Source of the DNA: Hymenobacter negativus
Lineage (GTDB): Bacteria; Bacteroidota; Bacteroidia; Cytophagales; Hymenobacteraceae
Assembly (NCBI RefSeq): GCF_017571495.1
Contig: NZ_JAGETZ010000002.1
Span: 248,001 to 312,000 of the forward strand
Length of the DNA stretch: 64,000 nucleotides
Direction: 5' to 3'
Shown here: positions 50,038-58,079 of the stretch, one piece after another
Layout: each line of letters begins with the position of its first letter
Position numbering within the stretch: the first letter of the stretch is position 1
The notes under the pieces: model-generated
What the model was told of the DNA's origin: nothing
The model's input: the letters and a program-made list of their open reading frames with translations, nothing else
The model's database searches: none
Position numbers and translations under genes: made by a program

Positions 50038-50229
50038 TCAGTCCCGGTTCTTGAAGCCCAGCCATAGCACCAAGCCCAGCAAGGCGATACCACCCCTAAT
50101 TATCCAGGCCATGGTGGTGCCCCAGTTCTCAATCCAAGTGAGAAAAGCGTAGTGCAGGTTGGGGTTAATCAGCGGCAGTACCAATGAAATAAGCCCAATA
50201 ATGAGCAAGCCGAGTCCAAGTTCTTTCAT
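50038..50229 (-). CDS. Small two-helix membrane protein
   Basis: From ATG at 50229 the product is 63 aa: two hydrophobic helices (LGLLIIGLISLVLPLI and IIRGGIALLGLVLWLG) separated by a short polar loop (NPNLHYAFLTWIENWGTTMAW). It lies between gltX and ridA on the same strand as both. No family was recognised; it is probably an inner-membrane protein. Confidence 0.55.
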   Translation of the reverse strand: MKELGLGLLIIGLISLVLPLINPNLHYAFLTWIENWGTTMAWIIRGGIALLGLVLWLGFKNRD

Positions 50230-50287
50230 AAAAGCTGGGAAAAAAGGGGCGAATGATTTTCGTGTCAACGCCCCGCCAGCCAGGATA

Positions 50288-50671
50288 TTATGCTCCTACT
50301 GCTACACAGGAAATTTCCACTTCCACATCGCGGGGCAAGCGGCTTACTTCCACCGTTTCACGGGCCGGGGCCACGGCCTCATCGAAGTACGAACCATACA
50401 CTTGGTTGACGACAGCGAAGTTGCCCAGGTCTTTCACGAAGATGCTACACTTTACCACATCGGTGAGGGCCAGGCCAGCGGCAGCCAGCACAGCGGTCAG
50501 GTTTTGTAGCACTTGGTGGGTTTGGGCGGCTACGTCGCCGGGCACCAGTTGGCCGGCGGCATCGAGCGGTATCTGGCCCGATACATATACGGTGTTGCCC
50601 GCCTTTACTGCTTGCGAATAGGGCCCAATGGGCGCGGGGGCTTGGTCGGTGAGAATAATCTGGTGAGCCAT
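50288..50671 (-). CDS. ridA: RidA-family enamine/imine deaminase
   Basis: The product is 127 aa. The trimeric RidA fold shows APAPIGPYSQAVKAGNTVYVSGQIPLD, THQVLQNLTAVLAAAG, VVKCSIFVKDLGNF and PARETVEVSRLPRDVEVEI. The catalytic Arg in PAR is residue 104, equivalent to Arg105 of E. coli RidA. It hydrolyses reactive enamines from serine/threonine dehydratases in the cytoplasm. It stands alone, 58 nt downstream of the next small gene's end. Confidence 0.93.
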   Translation of the reverse strand: MAHQIILTDQAPAPIGPYSQAVKAGNTVYVSGQIPLDAAGQLVPGDVAAQTHQVLQNLTAVLAAAGLALTDVVKCSIFVKDLGNFAVVNQVYGSYFDEAVAPARETVEVSRLPRDVEVEISCVAVGA

Positions 50672-50752
50672 GATGCAAGGATTGAGTGCTTTTATGCCAA
50701 AGTAACAGCCTGCAGCTCACATACAGTATAAATACATGAGGCTGATAGTTTC

Positions 50753-52237
50753 TCAAAGACTATCCTTCGCAACAACGATGCGGGGCACACCAAAATATTG
50801 GCCATAGCCATTTAGGGCTTCCCGCGAGCCCACATCTGCCACGCCGAAGCTGAACAACAGCTCCGGTTTATTGCGCAACGGATGGATAACGACCACGGGG
50901 CCACCGGTTTTCATCGTCTGGTAGCGTGTCCGAAGCTCCGCATCGTAGCGGGCGGCTTCGCCATCCAGCCACTGCTGGTAAGCACGCAGTACATTGTTGC
51001 TGCCAAAGCCCAGCAGGTGTCGGCGTGTCTGGACGTTATAGTCGGCAAAGAAAAACAGGACCAGTAAGCTAACCCACAGTGGGGCCAGTCGGCCGGTTGC
51101 CAATTCCTGAAGCAGCCCAGATGGCTGGCCTTGGCGTATCTGACGGCAGCACCAAGCTAGCAGCACCCCAAACCAAGCAACCAGAAACAACATATAAAGA
51201 GTCGTTCGCGCGCGCAACGGCAGGCCGGTGCCACTGGCATAGTAGGCCGGGCAATTGGCGGCTGCCAGCAACAAACCCAGTCCAATGGTCAGCCATCCGG
51301 CCGGAAAGCGGGCCAGCACCGCCACTAATAGGTGCTCACGCTGCTGAGCTGCACGGTAGAGCACCGGCAGTATGAGGGCCGAAAGAGCCAGCAGTACCGG
51401 GTTGCCAATCCAGGTTAGGAGTAAGTAGGCAGTGGTGAAGAGAGAGTAAGCCAAGGCTTTGATTAAGCCAAATGACTCGTCCATGCTTTGCATACGCACA
51501 AAATTGCCCGGTGCCGAAAACGAAACGATGCAGCCAACGGCCGTCAAGCCTGCCATTAATAGCAATACCCAACTACGGTTGTGCCACCAGCTTAACATTC
51601 CATAGGCTAGTAGTATCAGCAAAAAAGGAAGGGCTACCGGCTCCGTCGAACCCGCAATAGCAACCGTCAGAATGACCAGACAAATCAGCCAGCCGGCGGT
51701 GGACCTCTTGGCTTGCCGGGCAATTGCGTAGTGCCCCAGGCATACCAGCCACAGCAGCAGCAGCCACCCCGTCACTACATACGTGTAGGCACCAGTAAAC
51801 CAATAAAGCCCTTCAGCTTGCCCCGGCGCATAAGCCAGCCACATCGCTAATAGTATGCTGGCTCCTAACCAGGCGGCGCGCCCAGAAACGCCCGGCAAGA
51901 GTGTGATACAAAGCCGAAACGTGAAAAATGTGCCCAGAATAAAGCCTAGCGCTACTATCCACCAGTGCCCCTCCATGTGGCCATACAGTAGCGGGTTTAC
52001 TAGTGCCAGTAAGACGGTAGTGGCGTAGCGCCCCGTGTGGTTGAGGTAAAAATATTTCTGCGACTCCCAGAATCCCAGTCGTTGCACCGTCACCGCATCC
52101 AGAAAGTCGTCGAGCGAAGGGTGATTGTAGTAGGAGAGGGCTACAAATGGCAACGCCACCAAAACCACGCTGATGGTAGTCAGCAGGTTTTGGTGGCGTT
52201 GAAAAAATCGGGTAACCAAACTAGTGGAACTGCTCAT
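50753..52237 (-). CDS. DUF6056-like polytopic membrane protein
   Basis: From ATG at 52237 the product is 494 aa with about 11 hydrophobic helices. It contains YNHPSLDDFLDAVTVQRLGFWESQKYFYLNHTGRYA (a periplasmic loop with an Asp-Asp pair typical of GT-C-like membrane glycosyltransferases), YWFTGAYTYVVTGWLLLL and GSTEPVALPFLLILLAYG. The tail has a soluble domain around RYQTMKTGGPVVVIHP. It matches DUF6056-type proteins. It may transfer sugars to envelope lipids, but this is inference from the Asp-rich loop. A longer TTG start at 52261 is less likely. Confidence 0.75.
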   Translation of the reverse strand: MSSSTSLVTRFFQRHQNLLTTISVVLVALPFVALSYYNHPSLDDFLDAVTVQRLGFWESQKYFYLNHTGRYATTVLLALVNPLLYGHMEGHWWIVALGFILGTFFTFRLCITLLPGVSGRAAWLGASILLAMWLAYAPGQAEGLYWFTGAYTYVVTGWLLLLWLVCLGHYAIARQAKRSTAGWLICLVILTVAIAGSTEPVALPFLLILLAYGMLSWWHNRSWVLLLMAGLTAVGCIVSFSAPGNFVRMQSMDESFGLIKALAYSLFTTAYLLLTWIGNPVLLALSALILPVLYRAAQQREHLLVAVLARFPAGWLTIGLGLLLAAANCPAYYASGTGLPLRARTTLYMLFLVAWFGVLLAWCCRQIRQGQPSGLLQELATGRLAPLWVSLLVLFFFADYNVQTRRHLLGFGSNNVLRAYQQWLDGEAARYDAELRTRYQTMKTGGPVVVIHPLRNKPELLFSFGVADVGSREALNGYGQYFGVPRIVVAKDSL

Positions 52238-52288
52238 TGGAAAAGGCGAAAGCGTATTCAAGCTAGTCCTATCGGACTGCCAGGACGC

Positions 52289-54124
52289 TTATTCTACCGT
52301 TACCGATTTGGCCAGATTGCGGGGCTGGTCCACATTGCAGCCGCGCAACACGGCAATGTGGTAGCTCAGCAATTGCAGCGGCACCACCGACACCAGCGGC
52401 ATCAGAATTTCGCTGGTATGAGGTACTTCAATCACAAACTCGGCCATTGGCGGAATCACGGTGTCGCCTTCGCTCACAATGGCAATGATGCGGCCCTTGC
52501 GGGCTTTCACCTCCTGAATGTTGCTCACTACTTTTTCGTACGAGCTGTCGCGGGTAGCAATTACCACCATCGGCATGTTCTCGTCAATCAGAGCAATAGG
52601 GCCGTGCTTCATCTCAGCGGCTGGGTAGCCTTCGGCGTGGATATAGCTGATTTCCTTGAGTTTGAGGGCGCCTTCCAAGGCAACCGGGAAATTGTAGCCC
52701 CGGCCTAGGTACAGGAAGTTGGTGGCATCCTTAAAGATTTCGGCAATGGCACGGATTTCCGTGTCCAGTTCCAACGCCTTGCTCACCTTGGCCGGAATCG
52801 TCTCCAGCTCCACCATCAGCTCGCGCAGCTTGGTATCGGTGATGGTGCCGCGCTTCTGGCCCATAATCATGGCTAATAGGGTCAATACCGTTACCTGGGC
52901 TGTGAAGGCTTTGGTTGAGGCTACGCCGATTTCGGGGCCGGCGTGGGTATAGGCACCGGCGTCGGTGGCTCGGGCGATGCTGCTGCCTACAACGTTGCAC
53001 ACGCCGAAAATAGTGGCGCCCTTGCTCTTGGCCAGCTCAATAGCAGCCAGCGTATCGGCGGTTTCACCGCTTTGCGAAATGGCAATAACGATGTCGCGCT
53101 CCGTAATAATTGGGTTGCGGTAACGGAATTCAGAAGCGTATTCTACTTCTACCGGAATGCGGGCCAGGTCCTCAATCAGGTACTCTGCTACTAGGCCGGC
53201 GTGCCAGCTTGTGCCGCAGGCTACGATGATGATGCGCTGAGCGTTCACAAACTTCTGCTCGTAGGCTCGGATGCCGCCCATGTTCAGGTGGCCAGCTTCC
53301 AGCTCCAGACGGCCGCGCATGGAGTCGAGGATAGAACGTGGCTGCTCGAAAATCTCCTTCAGCATGAAGTGCTCATACCCACCTTTTTCGATGGAGTCAA
53401 GCTCCATTTCCAGCTTCTGGATATAGGGAGTCTGGCTCACGTCTTCCTTGCTGCGGATTTCCAGCTGGCCATCGCGAATAACGGCGATTTCGTAGTCATT
53501 CACGTATACCACTTCGTTGGTATACTCGATAATTGGCGTGGCGTCCGAGGCAATAAAAAATTCGCCTTCGCCAATGCCAATCACCATCGGCGAGCCTTTA
53601 CGAGCCGCGATGAGCTGGTTAGGCGCATCCTTGCTGAGCACCACAATAGCGTAGGCACCTACTACTTCGTGCAATGCCAAGCGCACCGCTTCTTCCAGTG
53701 AGCAGGTGTTTTGCTTCTGAATTTCTTCAATCAGGTTTACGAAAACTTCCGTATCCGTATCGGAATGGAATACGTGGCCTTGCAACTGCAAGTGCGTTTT
53801 CAGAGCCGCATAATTCTCAATAATGCCGTTGTGGATGATGGCAATGCGCTCCGAAGTAGAATAGTGGGGGTGAGCATTCTCGTCGTTAGGCTCGCCGTGA
53901 GTTGCCCAGCGGGTGTGGCCCATGCCCACATTGGCGTGGGTATCTTTTTGGGAAATAAACGCTTCGAGGTCGCTGACCTTGCCCTTCTTTTTGTAAACGG
54001 TGAGGTCGCCGTTGAGCAGGGCCACGCCCGCAGAATCATAGCCGCGGTATTCGAGCCGGTGCAGGCCTTTGAGGATAATGGGGCAGGCCTCACGATGGCC
54101 CAGGTAAGCAACAATGCCGCACAT
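52289..54124 (-). CDS. glmS: Glutamine--fructose-6-phosphate aminotransferase
   Basis: The product is 611 aa, full length. The Cys2 Ntn nucleophile in MCGIVAYLGHREACPIILKGLHRLEYRGYDSAG, the glutaminase motif VGMGHTRWATHGEPNDENAHPH, and two SIS isomerase domains (GTSWHAGLVAEYLIEDLARIPVEVEYASEFRY, SQSGETADTLAAIELAK and later LGRGYNFPVALEGALKLKEISYIHAEGYPAAEMKHGP) are complete. It makes glucosamine-6-phosphate, the first step to UDP-GlcNAc for peptidoglycan and LPS. It sits between the DUF4270 gene and DUF6056 gene. No clear TAnnTTTG box was seen upstream. Confidence 0.97.
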   Translation of the reverse strand: MCGIVAYLGHREACPIILKGLHRLEYRGYDSAGVALLNGDLTVYKKKGKVSDLEAFISQKDTHANVGMGHTRWATHGEPNDENAHPHYSTSERIAIIHNGIIENYAALKTHLQLQGHVFHSDTDTEVFVNLIEEIQKQNTCSLEEAVRLALHEVVGAYAIVVLSKDAPNQLIAARKGSPMVIGIGEGEFFIASDATPIIEYTNEVVYVNDYEIAVIRDGQLEIRSKEDVSQTPYIQKLEMELDSIEKGGYEHFMLKEIFEQPRSILDSMRGRLELEAGHLNMGGIRAYEQKFVNAQRIIIVACGTSWHAGLVAEYLIEDLARIPVEVEYASEFRYRNPIITERDIVIAISQSGETADTLAAIELAKSKGATIFGVCNVVGSSIARATDAGAYTHAGPEIGVASTKAFTAQVTVLTLLAMIMGQKRGTITDTKLRELMVELETIPAKVSKALELDTEIRAIAEIFKDATNFLYLGRGYNFPVALEGALKLKEISYIHAEGYPAAEMKHGPIALIDENMPMVVIATRDSSYEKVVSNIQEVKARKGRIIAIVSEGDTVIPPMAEFVIEVPHTSEILMPLVSVVPLQLLSYHIAVLRGCNVDQPRNLAKSVTVE

Positions 54125-54161
54125 GGCAGGAATGGTTAAGTTCTAATGAAAAAGAAAAACA

Positions 54162-54202
54162 CTGGCCCGCTCCCATACCAAGTGGCTATGGGAGCGGGCC
54201 AG
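54162..54202 (-). terminator. Terminator of the DUF4270 gene
   Basis: A perfect 16-bp GC-rich stem (54162-54177 with 54187-54202) is followed on the minus strand by a T-rich tract. Confidence 0.82.
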
Positions 54203-54206
54203 GTAA

Positions 54207-55715
54207 CTAGCGTTTGGAGTAATATACGCGCAGCTTAATGTTCGCTGCATCGAGCGCTGCCCGGTTCAGGGTTAACGTGCTTGAGGCTTGGATACTGGGG
54301 GCCAATACCAAGGCTGTCGGGTTGCCGCCAAGCTTGTCATACAGATAAGCCTGCAGGTAGCTGGTGATGGGCAAGCTATAGTAAGCCTGGTTGGTAAGAG
54401 CATCGACAAGGCCGCCGGCTGCATACGACCCAACACCCGTCTGGTCGGTGCCGTCGGCCTGTACTACCCGGTCGGTCGGAATAAAGTTGACCACGCGCTG
54501 CAGCACATTATTGCTGGCGTCAACCTCTACGCCATACAGCAGATTGGGATTCTGAAATAGCGCGTTGGTATAGGGTTTTACAGGCACGCGAATCTCGGCC
54601 CGGTTGATGGTCAGGCCGCCTGTAGTAGCAGCAGCTATTAAGTCCGAAAGGCCGGTAAATGAAATGCGTGTGGCCAGGCCCGTGCCTTCCTGCGCATAGC
54701 TCAGGCCATTGAGCACCGATGGATTAACTGACCCCGTCCGGTTGTCCAGTGCCAACAGATTTGTTGGAAACTCATTCTTAATCTCGGTGTAGTAACGCGG
54801 GTCGCTGCTGCCCGACAGGTTCAGGCTGCTGAATACGGGACCAAAGTAGAAGGAGTACGAGCGGCGGGTAGTCGCATCGGTGTGATAGTAGAATATCATG
54901 CGCTGGCGGTAGCCCCGGCTAAAGGCCACAATTCCACTTCGATACGTAGTATTGGGTTTGATAGCCAGCCCTTTCAGTAGGCCGTTCAGCGTGGATTGTT
55001 TGAAGCCTGCCTGAGTAAGCTGCGTGAAGATGCCATCAATATAGGGTGAGGGAACCTCCGTAATGGCACCCCCAGCCGCACGGCGGCGCAACAACAGGCG
55101 CACCGTGGGGTCGGAAGCAGTGGAGGTAACAGCCGGAATGGCCGCCGTAGTATTTGTGGCCGCAACAGCAGCTGTCACAATCACTTGCTGCGTACGGTTG
55201 AGGCGGCTGGCTACGTTGGTGGCAATTACCGTTGCTGGCTGCGCCATGCTGGCATCGTACACCTGCCGGTCGTCGAGCGGGGCCTGCAGCTGGTAAATAT
55301 CGAACCGGGCGGGAGTGGTTGTGCTGCCGTACACTTGGTCGAACCCCATCACCATTACCACCGAATCGATTACAGCGGGCGCAGCCGGCGTGGCCACGGT
55401 GGAAGGCAGAGAGTCGGTTACGCTACCGCCAACAGCCGTAATAGCTGCTGCATCCAGCACGTTGAGGTAGGCGTTGGCCGTGGTTTTGCCCGCCACATTG
55501 TCTTCGAGGCAGCCCACCAGATAGTGGTCCGTTTTCAGGGTGTGCACCGGGGCCAGACGCACAGTCGAGGCACTCAAAGGCAAGTCCTGGTATTGCGTGT
55601 TCACCGATGTGGTATCGGGCAGGTCCACGTTCAGGGCCGTACCCGTGTCGCAGCCCGTGAGGGCCAGGGCGACAAAAGCTACCAGAGGAGCACCGCGGCT
55701 AGTTAGCCAATTCAT
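54207..55715 (-). CDS. DUF4270 family lipoprotein
   Basis: The product is 502 aa. Lipobox LALTGCDTG gives Cys22. The body is the long beta-rich DUF4270 domain (LNVDLPDTTSVNTQYQD, VHTLKTDHYLVGCLEDNVAGKTTANAYLNV, DPRYYTEIKNEF, FTGLSDLIAAATTGGLTINRAEIRVPV, PSIQASSTLTLNRAALDAANIKLRVYYSKR). It is exported and lipid-anchored; the function is unknown. Its ATG overlaps the end of the preceding GT5-like gene, showing translational coupling. The gene lies between GT5-like and glmS, an arrangement I associate with Bacteroidota. Confidence 0.88.
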   Translation of the reverse strand: MNWLTSRGAPLVAFVALALTGCDTGTALNVDLPDTTSVNTQYQDLPLSASTVRLAPVHTLKTDHYLVGCLEDNVAGKTTANAYLNVLDAAAITAVGGSVTDSLPSTVATPAAPAVIDSVVMVMGFDQVYGSTTTPARFDIYQLQAPLDDRQVYDASMAQPATVIATNVASRLNRTQQVIVTAAVAATNTTAAIPAVTSTASDPTVRLLLRRRAAGGAITEVPSPYIDGIFTQLTQAGFKQSTLNGLLKGLAIKPNTTYRSGIVAFSRGYRQRMIFYYHTDATTRRSYSFYFGPVFSSLNLSGSSDPRYYTEIKNEFPTNLLALDNRTGSVNPSVLNGLSYAQEGTGLATRISFTGLSDLIAAATTGGLTINRAEIRVPVKPYTNALFQNPNLLYGVEVDASNNVLQRVVNFIPTDRVVQADGTDQTGVGSYAAGGLVDALTNQAYYSLPITSYLQAYLYDKLGGNPTALVLAPSIQASSTLTLNRAALDAANIKLRVYYSKR

Positions 55716-56511
55716 TGTAGAGCGCTAGGTAAGAAGAGTGCAGGTTTTCATCAGTAGCTACCTGGCTAAGCTTGTTGTTGAGGGCGTACTCATGGAACAT
55801 GCCGTTCATATTTTCGCTAAAGTCCTCGTCGGACCGCACCACGGTATCGGCATACTCCATGCCCATTTTGATGAAGCCGCTAAAATCAGCCGATTTCAAC
55901 GAAGCCAGCATGGCATCGTCAATGTCGAGCATTTTGGCTTTCTCCAGAATGTTGCCCTCAAATTTATCGTCAAACTCGTTGTTGTAAATCGAGAACACCG
56001 ATTTGGCATCCTTGAATACCGGGTCTTTCTTATAGGTCGTCTTTAGGTAGAGCGGAATCAGGCCGGTCATCCAGTCGGAGCAATGCACAATGTTGGGCGA
56101 CCAGCCCAGTTTTTTTACCGTTTCGAGCACACCTTTGCAAAAAAAGATGGCGCGCTCGTCGTTATCCGCATAAAACTTATCATTTTTGTCGACCAAAGCC
56201 GACTTGCGGTGGAAATAATCTTCGTTATCGATAAAGTAAACTTGCAGCTTGGCGGTCGGAATCGACGCCACTTTAATAACCAACGGCTTTTCGTCGTCGC
56301 CTACCGCAATGTTGATGCCCGACAGGCGCACTACTTCATGCAGCCGGTTCTTGCGTTCGTTGATAATGCCGAAACGAGGCACGAAAATGCGAATTTCGCA
56401 GCCCATCTCCTGCATGCTGGCGGGTAGGCGCCGGAGCATCTCAGCCACTTTCGTGGTCTGCAGAAATGGGTCAATTTCGGTGGCCGCGTAAAGGATTCGT
56501 AGCTTCGACAT
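55699..56511 (-). CDS. Truncated glycosyltransferase-5 (glycogen/starch synthase-like) protein
   Basis: The product is 270 aa, only the N-terminal Rossmann domain of glycogen/starch synthases (whole enzymes are about 480 aa). MSKLRILYAATEIDPFLQTTKVAEMLRRLPASMQEMGCEIRIFVPRFG corresponds to the KxGGL-bearing N-domain, but the lysine-Gly-Gly triplet is replaced by TTKVAEM. CSDWMTGLIPLYLKTTYK is the family GWxx-P motif region. The C-terminal ADP-glucose-binding domain is absent, so synthase activity is doubtful. It overlaps the DUF4270 gene start. A perfect TAATTTTG box (56558-56565) lies upstream. Confidence 0.85.
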   Translation of the reverse strand: MSKLRILYAATEIDPFLQTTKVAEMLRRLPASMQEMGCEIRIFVPRFGIINERKNRLHEVVRLSGINIAVGDDEKPLVIKVASIPTAKLQVYFIDNEDYFHRKSALVDKNDKFYADNDERAIFFCKGVLETVKKLGWSPNIVHCSDWMTGLIPLYLKTTYKKDPVFKDAKSVFSIYNNEFDDKFEGNILEKAKMLDIDDAMLASLKSADFSGFIKMGMEYADTVVRSDEDFSENMNGMFHEYALNNKLSQVATDENLHSSYLALYNELAN

Positions 56512-56557
56512 AAAGGAATTATTGAAGAGAATGGGACAAGGCCATGCTATGGGTGCA

Positions 56558-56565
56558 CAAAATTA
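56558..56565 (-). promoter_or_regulatory. -7 promoter box for the GT5-DUF4270 unit
   Basis: The minus strand reads TAATTTTG, matching TAnnTTTG, 46 nt before the ATG at 56511. Confidence 0.5.
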
Positions 56566-56630
56566 AACAATTTTGAGCGGAAAATCAATAAAACCTACTC
56601 CGGGGGGCGTTCCAATTGCCTTCCTTTACT

Positions 56631-57476
56631 ATGCAGATACTAACTACCGCCGCTGAGTTGCAAGCTTATACCGAGCGGGCTCGTCAAGCTGGCCACCGCG
56701 TGGGCCTGGTACCCACCATGGGCGCTTTGCACGCCGGCCACCTGCAATTGGTACAAGCGGCGCGGGCCGAATGCGACGAAGTCATCGTCAGCATCTTTGT
56801 TAATCCCACGCAGTTCAACAATGCCGAAGATTTTCGGCTCTATCCCCGGGTGCCGGAGGCTGATGCTGCTCTGTTGGGGCCAGCCGGCTGCACGGTGCTG
56901 TTTGAGCCCTCAGTGGCGGAAATGTATCCTCAGCCCGCCGTGCTGCGCTTCGATTTTGGCGAACTGGAGCGGGTAATGGAAGGGGCGCATCGGCCTGGTC
57001 ATTTCAATGGCGTAGCCACGGTGGTAAGCAAGCTGTTTCACATGGCGCGGCCGCACCGGGCATATTTTGGGCAAAAGGACTGGCAGCAGGTGGCCGTGGT
57101 GCGCCAGCTGGTGGCCGACCTATCGTTCGACCTAGAAATTGTGGCCAGGCCCACCATTCGCGAAGTCGATGGCCTGGCAATGTCCTCGCGCAACCGCCGG
57201 CTCGATGCCGGGGCTCGCTCTGTGGCGCCGCTGCTGCATCAGGTGCTGGCCGCCGCCGCTGCCCAGGTGCGACAGGGTGTGCTGCCGGCCCAGGTGCAGG
57301 CCGAAGCCAACGCTACCCTCGTGGCCGAACCGCTGATAACACCCGAGTATTTTGAAGTAGCCGATGCTCAAACGCTACAGCCGCTGAACGCCTACGTGTC
57401 CGGCCGTGCGGTGGTGCTGTGCCTGGCCGCGCACCTGGGCGGTGTGCGCCTGATTGATAACGTGGTGGTGGAGTAG
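56631..57476 (+). CDS. panC: Pantoate--beta-alanine ligase
   Basis: From ATG at 56631 the product is 281 aa. The nucleotidyltransferase motifs are VPTMGALHAGHLQLV (HIGH-like HAGH at 34-37), SIFVNPTQFNNAEDF, RPGHFNGVATVVSKLFHMARPHRAYFGQKDWQQ, TIREVDGLAMSSRNRRL and the C-terminal dimerisation domain. It makes pantothenate from pantoate and beta-alanine using ATP. It is divergent from the GT5-like gene and upstream of panD, whose product supplies beta-alanine. A TTG at 56616 is a less likely start. Confidence 0.95.
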   Translation: MQILTTAAELQAYTERARQAGHRVGLVPTMGALHAGHLQLVQAARAECDEVIVSIFVNPTQFNNAEDFRLYPRVPEADAALLGPAGCTVLFEPSVAEMYPQPAVLRFDFGELERVMEGAHRPGHFNGVATVVSKLFHMARPHRAYFGQKDWQQVAVVRQLVADLSFDLEIVARPTIREVDGLAMSSRNRRLDAGARSVAPLLHQVLAAAAAQVRQGVLPAQVQAEANATLVAEPLITPEYFEVADAQTLQPLNAYVSGRAVVLCLAAHLGGVRLIDNVVVE

Positions 57477-57488
57477 GGACTGAGGTGT

Positions 57489-57590
57489 AGGGGCAAGAGG
57501 ATAGGAGGCAAGAGGCATTTCCTTGTCTCGATTAAAACGGTGCGCTCCTGCCTTCAACACTTTCCTGCCTCCTTGCCATTCTGCCCTAGA
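57489..57590. repeat. Degenerate word-type inverted repeat (GGCAAGAGGATAGGAGG)
   Basis: Left word AGGGGCAAGAGGATAGGAGG pairs approximately with CCTGCCTCCTTGCCATTCTG at the right. It lies between panC and panD. Confidence 0.4.
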
Positions 57591-57603
57591 CTTAGAGTGG
57601 GGT

Positions 57604-57611
57604 TATCTTTG
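57604..57611 (+). promoter_or_regulatory. -7 promoter box for panD
   Basis: TATCTTTG, a perfect TAnnTTTG, lies 30 nt before the ATG at 57642. It implies panD has its own promoter. Confidence 0.55.
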
Positions 57612-57641
57612 TGGCCTTTATCAACGCTATTAATCCGAGCT

Positions 57642-57989
57642 ATGTACATCGAAGTAATGAAGTCCAAGATTCACCGGGTCACGGTCACGCAGGCCGAGCT
57701 GCACTACATTGGCAGCGTGACCATTGACGAGGACTTGATGGATGCGGCCAACTTCGTGGAAAACGAAAAGGTGACCATCGTGAATGTGAACAACGGCGAG
57801 CGGTTCGAAACCTATACCATTCGGGGCCAGCGCGGTTCGGGCACTATTTGCCTGAATGGACCGGCGGCGCGCAAGGTGGCCGTGGGTGATGTCGTAATTA
57901 TTTTCTCCTATGGCTTCGTTGATTTTGCCGAGGCCCGGCAGCACAAGCCCACCGTCATTTTTCCCAACGAGCACAACCGACTGGCCTAA
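57642..57989 (+). CDS. panD: Aspartate 1-decarboxylase
   Basis: From ATG at 57642 the product is 115 aa. PanD is a pyruvoyl enzyme that cleaves itself between Gly24 and Ser25 ([14 protein letters not shown]), converting Ser25 to the pyruvoyl cofactor; both residues are present. [32 protein letters not shown] and [11 protein letters not shown] match the core and C-terminal strands. It decarboxylates aspartate to beta-alanine for pantothenate. It follows panC but has its own promoter. Confidence 0.95.
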   Translation: MYIEVMKSKIHRVTVTQAELHYIGSVTIDEDLMDAANFVENEKVTIVNVNNGERFETYTIRGQRGSGTICLNGPAARKVAVGDVVIIFSYGFVDFAEARQHKPTVIFPNEHNRLA

Positions 57990-57990
57990 T

Positions 57991-58079
57991 CAATGGCTAA
58001 ATGAGCGAGTGGCTGAATAGCGGATGATTAATCCCGACTGTTCAGCTATTTGCCTATTCGTCCATTCACTCACTCATTG
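57991..58079. repeat. Degenerate word-type inverted repeat (GAGTGAATGGACGAATAG)
   Basis: Left CAATGGCTAAATGAGCGAGT (57991-58010) corresponds to the reverse complement of CTATTCGTCCATTCACTCAC near the right end. It lies between panD and the LPG-synthase-like gene, close to the ATG at 58080. Confidence 0.4.
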
